Below, one piece after another: positions 1-5,480 of a DNA stretch of 14,749 nucleotides (position 1 is its first letter; each line of letters opens with the position of its first letter). Both the position numbers and the translations under genes were made by a program. The stretch is from CAXSDR01 sp964236445. GTDB taxonomy: Bacteria; Actinomycetota; Actinomycetes; Motilibacterales; Motilibacteraceae. The stretch is from NCBI GenBank assembly GCA_964236445.1, contig CAXSDR010000094.1, forward strand, positions 1-14,749, in the 5' to 3' direction. Below the pieces are notes generated by a model. That model was given only the letters and a program-made list of their open reading frames with translations. It ran no database searches and had not been told where the DNA came from.

Positions 1-289
1 AGACCATGTCGGCGCCCTTGAGCACCTCTTCGATCTCCTCGGCGTGATCCTCGGCTGCCTTGCGGCCGACATCGGGGTTGGCGCCGGCACCGAGGCCGCG
101 CGTCAGCTCGCGGCCGATGTCGAGCTTCACGTCGGCGTCGCTCATCAGCAGCGCCTGCGCATCGGTGTTGATGGCGATGAACTCGACGCCCTTGAGGCCG
201 ACTTCGATCATCCGATTGACGGCGTTGACGCCGCCGCCGCCGATGCCGACGACCTTGATGACCGCGAGGTAGTTCTGCGGTGCTGCCAC
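1..289 (-). CDS. ftsZ: Cell division protein FtsZ, N-terminal part (cut by window edge)
   Basis: FtsZ is the tubulin-like GTPase that forms the cytokinetic ring. Only the first 96 codons are present; the gene continues past position 1. The translation begins VAAPQNYLAVIKVVGIGGGG. It shows the first glycine-rich nucleotide-binding loop (GIGGGGVNAV, residues 15-24), the NTDAQAL segment (41-47), and GRELTRGLGAGANPDVGR (59-76), all diagnostic of FtsZ. The GTP signature and T7 loop lie outside the window. The start is a GTG at 289, chosen because GGAAGG (298-303 on the minus strand) lies 8 nt upstream and because bacterial FtsZ proteins have a short N-terminus before the conserved NYLAVIKVVG. It closes the dcw cluster in the same direction, but is separated from ftsQ by about 4.4 kb of inserted DNA. 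Confidence 0.97.
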   Translation of the reverse strand, partial: MAAPQNYLAVIKVVGIGGGGVNAVNRMIEVGLKGVEFIAINTDAQALLMSDADVKLDIGRELTRGLGAGANPDVGRKAAEDHAEEIEEVLKGADMV

Positions 290-330
290 GTCGGATGCCT
301 TCCGCTCAGGTGCTTGCGAGTGGGGTGCAC

Positions 331-370
331 TACTCTCACCCTCGAGTAGAGCGTTATAGTTATGTCAACC
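331..370 (-). promoter_or_regulatory. Putative ftsZ promoter region
   Basis: On the minus strand, upstream of ftsZ, the sequence GGTTGACATAACTATAACGC (370 down to 351) contains a perfect TTGACA -35 hexamer at 368-363. No good -10 lies exactly 17 nt downstream (TCGAGG there). TATAAC (358-353) is too close to that -35 and would need a different upstream element. Actinobacterial ftsZ genes are known to have their own promoters in the ftsQ-ftsZ gap, and an A/T-rich TTGACA block in this very GC-rich DNA stands out. Start point and sigma factor are not determined. The inserted DNA lies upstream of this block, so the block itself is intact. Confidence 0.5.
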
Positions 371-522
371 TGTGGTGATGGCGGAGACGTTAGTTGCGGG
401 GCGACCGCGGCGCGCCGCGACGCGCCGGGCGAGAGAGAAAACTCTGCGGAAGCGCGCCGCTACGCGCTCTGGTCGTCCCGACTGTCGTGGTCCGCGTCTT
501 CCAGGGAGACCGAGTGGTCGAT
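371..522. other. Non-coding gap between the HTH-SAICAR synthetase gene and the ftsZ promoter
   Basis: No supportable gene is seen here. It holds a short GC hairpin, GGCGCG-N6-CGCGCC at 409-426, without a following T tract, so it is not a convincing intrinsic terminator. The stretch probably includes part of the original sequence upstream of ftsZ, but the point where the foreign DNA joins it cannot be placed by eye. Confidence 0.5.
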
Positions 523-1665
523 TCAGGCGAAGCGGTCCGTAAGCGCTGCAACCTCATCGAACTTCTTCTTGATCTCCGGCAAGGTGGCCGTGCCGTCTCG
601 GTACGACTGCTTGGACATGTCGACCTCGCCGAAACGCAACCGGCCGGAGTCGCTGTCGATGACGTCTGCTACCAGTAGGTCCCCGGTCTCGCGATCGAAG
701 CCGCACTCGATCTTGAAGTCGATGTAGACGCCGCCCTGCTGCTTCCAAGCGTCCTCGATGACCTCGAAAGCCGAGGCTGTGCAGGTCTGAAGGCTTGCGA
801 TGAGCTCCGGCGAGACGTCGGCGTAGCGGCTCTCACCCAGCGGTTCTTCACTGATGAGGTCGCCTGCCTTGACATCTGGGCCGATCGCTTCGGCCGCCTT
901 GTTGTTGGGCACGTGCCGCCGCAGAACGCCGGCTTCGAAGTCGAATTCCAGCAGCGGGTCGTGATGGGCATCGTCTTTCTCGAAGATCTCGAAGACGAGC
1001 CCTTCGAGAGGTGCGCCATCGGCCAAGTGAGGGAAGCGGTCTCTGAAGCTGCCGGTGGCATAACGGCGCGCCACCAGCTCCAGTGGAATCATCTCTACGT
1101 CGCGCGCCCGGAAGGTGACGTCATCGACACGGTTCACGAAGTGGGTGGGGACGCCGTTGCGTTCAAGGAGCCGGAAGACGTTGCAGGTCGTCCGAGTGGA
1201 TGCGGCAGCCTTGCCCTCGAGCACATCGTGCTTGGTGCCGTCGCCGGCGGTGATGTCGTCCTTGCTGCGGACGAGCACCTCACCGTTGCCCGCAGCTTCG
1301 ACGGTCTTGGTCTTGCCTTCTGCCACCACTCGCGCCAAGCGCGCCCACGCGGTCTGCTTGGTGACGCCGAGGGCCCGACCGATCTCCGTCCATGAGCGCC
1401 CTTGCTCGCGGGCCATCGCGACGAGGAGATCCAGCTTCGATTCGATGTCGCGAACGAAGCCCGATCCGGCGTAGATGTACAGCAACGGGTCGGCCACGCC
1501 TTCGAGCTCGGAGAAGTCGGATGGCAGCGAGAAGTGGATCGTCCACGGCTCGCTCGTGAACTCCGGTAGCGCGGCTTGTCCGAACAGGATGTCTGCGCCT
1601 TCCAGCTCCAGGACCCAGTCAGGGTGGACGGGCTTCACCTTGCTGGGCTGGATGTCTTTAGCCAT
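523..1665 (-). CDS. purC: Helix-turn-helix protein fused to a PAICS-type SAICAR synthetase
   Basis: A 380-residue protein of two parts. Residues 1-113 contain a helix-turn-helix of the actinobacterial SWxEIGxALGVxxQxAWxR type (GRSWTEIGRALGVTKQTAWAR, 89-109) preceded by a segment I do not recognise. Residues 116-380 form a full SAICAR synthetase (CAIR + Asp + ATP to SAICAR in purine synthesis): EGKTKTV at 116-122, DITAGDG, LEGKAA, the first family signature MIPLELVARRYATGS (192-206), KDDAHHDP, and the second signature DFKIECGFDRETGDLLVADV (316-335). LEGKAA, MIPLE, ADVIDSDS and KQSYRD resemble animal PAICS as I remember it more than the usual actinobacterial PurC. The join falls exactly where the enzyme domain normally begins. 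ATG 1665 has GGAGGA (1674-1679) 8 nt upstream; paired GTG codons at residues 113-114 could be an internal start but lack a Shine-Dalgarno sequence. No other purine gene is nearby, so primary purine synthesis is not certain to be its role. Confidence 0.85.
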   Translation of the reverse strand: MAKDIQPSKVKPVHPDWVLELEGADILFGQAALPEFTSEPWTIHFSLPSDFSELEGVADPLLYIYAGSGFVRDIESKLDLLVAMAREQGRSWTEIGRALGVTKQTAWARLARVVAEGKTKTVEAAGNGEVLVRSKDDITAGDGTKHDVLEGKAAASTRTTCNVFRLLERNGVPTHFVNRVDDVTFRARDVEMIPLELVARRYATGSFRDRFPHLADGAPLEGLVFEIFEKDDAHHDPLLEFDFEAGVLRRHVPNNKAAEAIGPDVKAGDLISEEPLGESRYADVSPELIASLQTCTASAFEVIEDAWKQQGGVYIDFKIECGFDRETGDLLVADVIDSDSGRLRFGEVDMSKQSYRDGTATLPEIKKKFDEVAALTDRFA

Positions 1666-1673
1666 GCGTAGCT

Positions 1674-1679
1674 TCCTCC
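1674..1679 (-). promoter_or_regulatory. Ribosome binding site of the HTH-SAICAR synthetase gene
   Basis: The minus strand reads CGGAGGAAGCTACGC followed by ATG at 1665. GGAGGA is a near-perfect anti-Shine-Dalgarno match at 8 nt spacing. It is the strongest site in the inserted region and supports translation from the HTH domain, that is, a true fusion protein rather than a stand-alone enzyme. Confidence 0.8.
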
Positions 1680-1686
1680 GCTTGAT

Positions 1687-1736
1687 CGTCAGAAAATGCT
1701 GACGTCAGTGACGTCTGACGTCAGCATCTCCTGACG
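1687..1736. promoter_or_regulatory. Large palindrome of TGACGTCA units, probable operator
   Basis: Perfect 12-bp arms ATGCTGACGTCA (1696-1707) and TGACGTCAGCAT (1716-1727) flank an 8-bp centre, GTGACGTC. After 3 unpaired bases on each side, CGTCAG (1687-1692) and CTGACG (1731-1736) pair about the same dyad (centre 1711.5). The self-complementary octamer TGACGTCA occurs twice, 16 bp apart, with a 7/8 match between them. The palindrome ends 22 bp before the ATG of the HTH-SAICAR synthetase gene, where its promoter must lie. An operator for that protein's own HTH domain is the simplest reading (inference). It could instead form an RNA hairpin in the leader. Confidence 0.65.
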
Positions 1737-1740
1737 TGCG

Positions 1741-1880
1741 GGTGGGCGTCAACGCCAGAACTCGCTGAGCCGCTCGGTGAGCGCTCCGCCTAGGTCATGA
1801 CCGGCTCGAGCGGCAGGCAGGACACAGCGACAGATCCATCGCGTTGGCGCCGAACATGTGCTCGGTGTCTGGCTTCGGCA
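1741..1880. other. Unassigned stretch between the palindrome and the left inverted repeat
   Basis: No gene, RNA or repeat can be supported here. Short minus-strand reading frames cross it, one ending in LSLCPACRSSRS and another in GALTERLSEFWR, but neither is recognised and both run on into the inverted repeat and the antisense of the transposase. It may be a remnant of the DNA into which the element inserted. Confidence 0.4.
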
Positions 1881-1915
1881 GGTGTGACGGGGCAGATTCC
1901 AGTGAACGTCGCAAC
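1881..1915 (+). repeat. Left 35-bp terminal inverted repeat
   Basis: Begins GGTGTGACGGGGCAGATTCC and ends AGTGAACGTCGCAAC. It is the exact reverse complement of 4581-4615; pairing stops at both edges (A1880 against G4616, A1916 against C4580). It sits just before the IS30-type transposase start at 1937, the expected place of a left terminus. Confidence 0.9.
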
Positions 1916-1936
1916 ACCCGACGGTTGAATGTTGCG

Positions 1937-3138
1937 ATGGGGCGCTCAACCACGACGCATGCGGGTAGCGGGTTGACGGAGAAGCAGGACCGATTCGTGC
2001 AGCTGATCGCGCGGGGGGTGAGCAACAGCGAGGCATGCCGGGTGGTGGGTATCAACCACCGGACCGGGACACGATGGCGGTTCGGACGCACGGTGCTGAA
2101 CACGGCGGGTGAAGGCGTGCACTATCCGCCCGTGCGCAGCGTGACGCCGCCGAAGCGGCACCCCCGGTACTTGTCGTTGCAGAGCGGACGGTGATCGCCG
2201 ATCTGCGCCGCGCAGGGTGCACGGTGCGCGGGATCGCGCTCGAGTTGGGCCGGTCTCCGGCCACGGTCAGCCGCGAACTGCGCCGCAACTCCGACGTGCA
2301 CGGCCGGTATCTGCCTGGCAGCGCTGACAAGACCGCGGTCGAGCGCATCGCTCGCCCGCGCGTCCGGCGGGTGATGGGCGACGTCGAGCTGCGGGCCGTG
2401 GTGGTGGAGCTGCTGGCCAAGCGGTGGAGCCCGGAGCAGGTCGCCCACGAGCTGCGTGAACGCTTCGCAGACCAACCATCCCGACGTCTGTGCACGGAGT
2501 CGATCTACCAGGCGATCTACGACCCCGACGTGATGGTGAGCCGCCCGGCCAAGTGCCGGCGGCGACGTCGCCGGCGTCGGGTGCAGGGTCTAGAACGACG
2601 CGGCAGGCTGACGGCGATGACGATGATCGCCGACCGCCCGGCGGAGGTGGCCGACCGTGTCCAAGTAGGGCACTGGGAGGGCGACTGCATCATGGGAGCC
2701 GGTAATCGTTCGGCGATCGGCACCTTGGTCGAGCGGCGCACCCGCTACCTAATCCTCCTTCACGTCCCGACCGGCAGGCCGACCGCCGACGCGATGCGCG
2801 CCGGGATCGTCGCCGCGCTGGGACAGCTCCCCACTGAGCTGCGCCGCACCCTGACCTGGGACCAGGGCAAGGAGCTGGCGATGCATCAGCAGATCAGCGC
2901 GCAGACCGGCACAAGGGTGTTCTTCTGCGACGCCCACTCACCGTGACAGCGCGGCTCCAACGAGAACATGAACGGCCTGCTGCGCGACTACTTCGCCAAA
3001 GCCACCGACCTGGCCGCGGTGACACCCGAGGAGCTCGCACGCGTCGCCGCCGAGATCAACACTCGGCCCCGTAAGACACTGGGCTGGGCCCGCCCTGCGG
3101 ACCTGCTCGCTGGCGAAACCGCCGCGCGCAGCGCCTAG
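1937..3138 (+). pseudogene. IS30-family transposase, broken by a frameshift and a TGA
   Basis: Transposase that cuts and joins the element's ends. The first part, from ATG 1937 (MGRSTTTHAGSGLTEKQDRF...), has the IS30 N-terminal helix-turn-helix and VRSVTPPKRHPRYLS. Near 2177 the frame is lost: conceptual reading requires one extra base so that HPRYLSL joins AERTVIADLRRAG in the next frame. The second part has the HTH GIALELGRSPATVSRELRRN and the catalytic DDE residues: Asp in GHWEGD (2683-2685) and Asp in TWDQGKE (2860-2862). An in-frame TGA at 2944-2946 stands where the family has Trp in SPWQRGSNEN. The third catalytic residue (Glu in NEN, 2962-2964) and the tail through GWARPADLL follow it, open to TAG 3136-3138. 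The shortened product lacks the Glu and should be inactive. Confidence 0.88.
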
Positions 3139-3174
3139 GCTCAGTCGGGCCAAGGACGCGGGGAGGTTCTGCTC

Positions 3175-4173
3175 GTGGGTCCACCCCGTAGATGGCAGGC
3201 TCGAGCTGTGTCAGAGCCACCTGCAAACGCCCGCATGCCAACGGATGGCCTCTGGTCTGCTCAGTTGACCGCGGCTGGACTCCCGGCAGGCGCTGCCTCC
3301 GCCCTTGGCGTCCTGCTCGGCACGGCTGACAGTGACGTGGTCGGACTCGTGTTGAGTGGGTCAGCCGCGCGCGGCCTGGCCACGGCCTGGTCAGACGTCG
3401 ACGTGCACGTGGTACTCGCGGAGGGCGCCGAGCAGCGCGAGGTGGTGCGAACCGCCCAGCTGGACCAGGTTCCGGTGGCGCTGTACGAGCTCGAACGGCC
3501 GCCGCCGTTCGGCAGCGATGGCTGGGCCTACCGATGGTCCTAGGCGTGGGCGCCAGTGCTTCGAGACGTCACGGGAGGCCGGGTTACCGCGGCCGTGCAA
3601 CGACAAGCCACGCTCACTCGTAACGAGCGGCAGGCCGTTGTGACGGCGCGCGTCGATGGCTACCTCAACCTCACATACCGCGCGCTCAAGTCCGACCGGG
3701 CGGGCCGCCGGCTCGAGCGCCGGCTCGACGCCGCGGAGTCGGTGCCGTGGCTGCTCGATGTGGTCTTCGCCCTGAGCTACAGGGTCCGGCCCTACGGTTC
3801 CTACCTCGCCTGGGAACTGCGTCAGCATCCGCTTGAGGTGCAGGAGTGGTCAGCTGACGTTCTGCTCCCACAACTTCAAGCACTGCTCGACGGCGACTCA
3901 GCCGCGTTGCGCGACGTCGTCGCCGTCGTCGAGCGGGAATGCCGCCGGACGGACAACGACGACGCTCCGATGGAGTTCGGTGCCACCTTCGATGCCTGGG
4001 GCAGCGGCCTAGACCTCAAACGGGAACCGCTGGCTGACGCCACGTGGACCGCACCACACTGCCACCACGGCGAGTTCTCGACGCGCTGGCCAAGGCGACC
4101 CGACCCGGCATCGAACCAGACATTGCAACCCACTTCTCGCTGCACAGCCAGAAGAAGCGGCCCGCGTCGCTGA
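3175..4173 (+). pseudogene. Nucleotidyltransferase-like gene interrupted by TAG
   Basis: The first part (3175-3543, 122 codons) has the nucleotidyltransferase fold signature SGSAARG (61-67) followed by SDVDVHVVL (73-81), the metal-binding DxD of the MNT/aminoglycoside-adenylyltransferase-like superfamily. TAG at 3541-3543 interrupts it. The same frame resumes at once with AWAPVLRD and continues to about 4020 with an all-helical C-terminal region (DGYLNLTYRALKSDR, SVPWLLDVVFALSYRVRPY, YLAWELRQHP). Both parts together look like one actinobacterial nucleotidyltransferase of about 280 residues; the last roughly 50 codons before TGA 4173 look like run-on into unrelated sequence. GTG 3175 is chosen for GGGGAGG (3160-3166) 8 nt upstream. 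It starts 36 nt after the transposase frame ends. The substrate is unknown; no resistance function should be assumed. Confidence 0.72.
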
Positions 4174-4206
4174 GACACCTGCGCTGCGGCCGAACGAGAG
4201 CAACGT

Positions 4207-4548
4207 TCAGCCCCAAAAGATGGCGGTCGGGTCCCGGTCCGCCTCGCCCAGCAGGTCCTCAATGTTCGAGCTGGCAGGCACCCGGTCGTAGAGGTGGAAC
4301 CTGGAGTTGCTGTCGCGCCAGTACAACGACCACAACCCGTTAGCTTTGGTATAGCGCAGCCGCGCGATCGGGAAACGCGTCCACTCAGGACCGAGGCCCG
4401 CCCGCCACGGCGGGCGGCACTCCACGATCGTCACATGACGCTCAGCGACGTCGGCCTCTACGCGCACCTCGCCCCTAACATGCTCCGGAACCCGAGCGCG
4501 ACACCACCGCTGCACCCGAGCAACATCCGTCTCCGGCAGACCCGACAC
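4207..4548 (-). CDS. DUF3024 family protein of unknown function
   Basis: The product (113 residues from GTG 4548, or 120 from TTG 4569) matches the DUF3024 pattern as I know it: ARVQRWCRARVPEHVRGEVR near the N-terminus, VTIVECRPPW in the middle, then PIARLRYTKANGLWSLYWRD, RFHLYDRVP, and the C-terminal DPTAIFWG. The function of the family is unknown; small size and lack of signal or membrane segments suggest a soluble protein. No clear Shine-Dalgarno sequence supports either start, and GTG 4548 is preferred for family-like length. It is convergent with the nucleotidyltransferase pseudogene, with a 33-bp gap, and its start lies just inside the right inverted repeat, so it is cargo of the element. 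Unlike its two neighbours it shows no frameshift or stop. Confidence 0.75.
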   Translation of the reverse strand: MSGLPETDVARVQRWCRARVPEHVRGEVRVEADVAERHVTIVECRPPWRAGLGPEWTRFPIARLRYTKANGLWSLYWRDSNSRFHLYDRVPASSNIEDLLGEADRDPTAIFWG

Positions 4549-4580
4549 AGCCGCTAGTCTGCCGCCCAAAAGGCACTCAC

Positions 4581-4615
4581 GTTGCGACGTTCACTGGAAT
4601 CTGCCCCGTCACACC
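4581..4615 (-). repeat. Right 35-bp terminal inverted repeat
   Basis: Begins GTTGCGACGTTCACTGG and ends CTGCCCCGTCACACC on the plus strand, the exact reverse complement of 1881-1915. It lies between the DUF3024 gene and the ftsQ stop codon; 58 bp separate it from ftsQ. It marks the right limit of the inserted element. Confidence 0.9.
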
Positions 4616-4673
4616 GGGGCCACTTGAGACTCACAGAACCAGCACGAGGCGGTGGTCGAACAGCACCCCGCCC

Positions 4674-5480
4674 TCAGTGCACCGTGGGGGTGTCGGGTGA
4701 GCTGACGTCATAGAGCGACGACGGGCGTGCCACGAGCAGCGCCTTGAGCACCGCGGCCTTGCGCTGGGCGCGGGCGCTGTTGCCCCACATCACCTTCTGA
4801 TGATGCGGCAGTGTGAGCATGACCGCGTCGGGGCTCGTGGCGGCCACGCTGAGCACCTGGTTCTTCAGTGTGGCCGGGAGCGACAGGATCACCTCACCCG
4901 CGGCACGGGCTGCGGCGCTGCCGGTGACCGCGGTCACCTGCGGCAGCCGTGTGCGGTCGACGGTGTCCGAGCCGGGGTCGCGGGGCGGGGACGCCAGCCC
5001 GAAGACCACGCCGTGCGCGTCGAGGAAGAACCAGTCGCCCGGCAGGGAGCCCGCCACGACCGCGACGGGCGTACGCTCGACGATCTCGATCTCGACCGTG
5101 TGCGGCCAGCGGCGATAGACATGCACCTCACGCACGGCCGGCACCGCCGCGGTGCTGCGCGAGATCTGCTGCAGGTCGAGGCGGGCGAGCGGGCGACCGA
5201 GAGGCACGTGAGCCGCGTCGATGACCTCCTCGGCGCTCATGGTGCCGGCGCCCGTCACGGCGATGTCGCGGGCCGCCAGCAGTGACGAGAACAGCACGGC
5301 CCACGCCAGGGCAAGCGTCGCCAGGACACCGGCCGCTCCCAGGAGCCACGCGCTGCGGGTTCCCCGCCCGCCTCCCGACCGAAGGGCAGCCCGTGCGGCG
5401 CTGTCGGCGACCCGGCGTGCCGGGCGCCCCGGGCGGGTGGGTCCGGCGCGACCGGCCGGTCGGGTACGCGCGGTGCTCAC
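4674..5480 (-). CDS. ftsQ: Cell division protein FtsQ
   Basis: FtsQ (268 residues) is a single-pass membrane protein that joins early and late divisome proteins. Residues 1-43 are an Arg/Pro-rich cytoplasmic tail, about 44-67 are the membrane segment (AWLLGAAGVLATLALAWAVL), about 70-138 are the POTRA domain (RDIAVTGAGTMSAEEVIDAA, then VREVHVYRRWPHTVEIEIVERTPVAV), and the FtsQ beta domain follows to the C-terminal YDVSSPDTPTVH. The C-terminus is complete and typical, so the inserted element did not cut into it. GTG 5480 overlaps the murC stop (GTGA), implying translational coupling. It is the last gene of the uninterrupted block; transcription that normally continues towards ftsZ now meets 4.2 kb of foreign sequence. 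Confidence 0.95.
   Translation of the reverse strand: MSTARTRPAGRAGPTRPGRPARRVADSAARAALRSGGGRGTRSAWLLGAAGVLATLALAWAVLFSSLLAARDIAVTGAGTMSAEEVIDAAHVPLGRPLARLDLQQISRSTAAVPAVREVHVYRRWPHTVEIEIVERTPVAVVAGSLPGDWFFLDAHGVVFGLASPPRDPGSDTVDRTRLPQVTAVTGSAAARAAGEVILSLPATLKNQVLSVAATSPDAVMLTLPHHQKVMWGNSARAQRKAAVLKALLVARPSSLYDVSSPDTPTVH

Larger units (their letters stand above)
1881..4615. mobile_element. Passenger-carrying IS30-type element, decayed
   Basis: The segment is bounded by perfect 35-bp inverted repeats at 1881-1915 and 4581-4615. The left end lies 56 bp before the transposase ATG, the normal layout of an IS30-family element. A plain IS30 copy (about 1.2-1.3 kb) should end soon after the transposase stop at 3138. 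Here no matching end is seen there, and the partner repeat lies 1.4 kb further on, past a nucleotidyltransferase pseudogene and a DUF3024 gene. No direct target duplication is evident next to the repeats. Alternatively, both repeats could be left ends of two inverted copies, one since deleted. The element lies in the ftsQ-ftsZ interval and damages neither gene. Confidence 0.65.

Noticed and set aside
409..426. GGCGCG-N6-CGCGCC hairpin downstream of the fusion gene, as a terminator
   Set aside because: The stem is only 6 bp, without a T tract, in very GC-rich sequence where such pairs are common.
2944..2946. TGA as a recoded Trp codon in this organism
   Set aside because: TGA ends all the complete dcw genes here, including at the overlapping junctions, so it is an ordinary stop in this genome.
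4044..4343. Plus-strand frame starting VDRTTLPPRRVLDALAKATR
   Set aside because: It has no recognisable family, overlaps the nucleotidyltransferase tail and the DUF3024 gene, and turns into Arg/Pro-rich shadow sequence.
4646..4675. GC-rich imperfect hairpin starting at the ftsQ stop, as a terminator
   Set aside because: Pairing has bulges and mismatches and no T tract follows on the minus strand.
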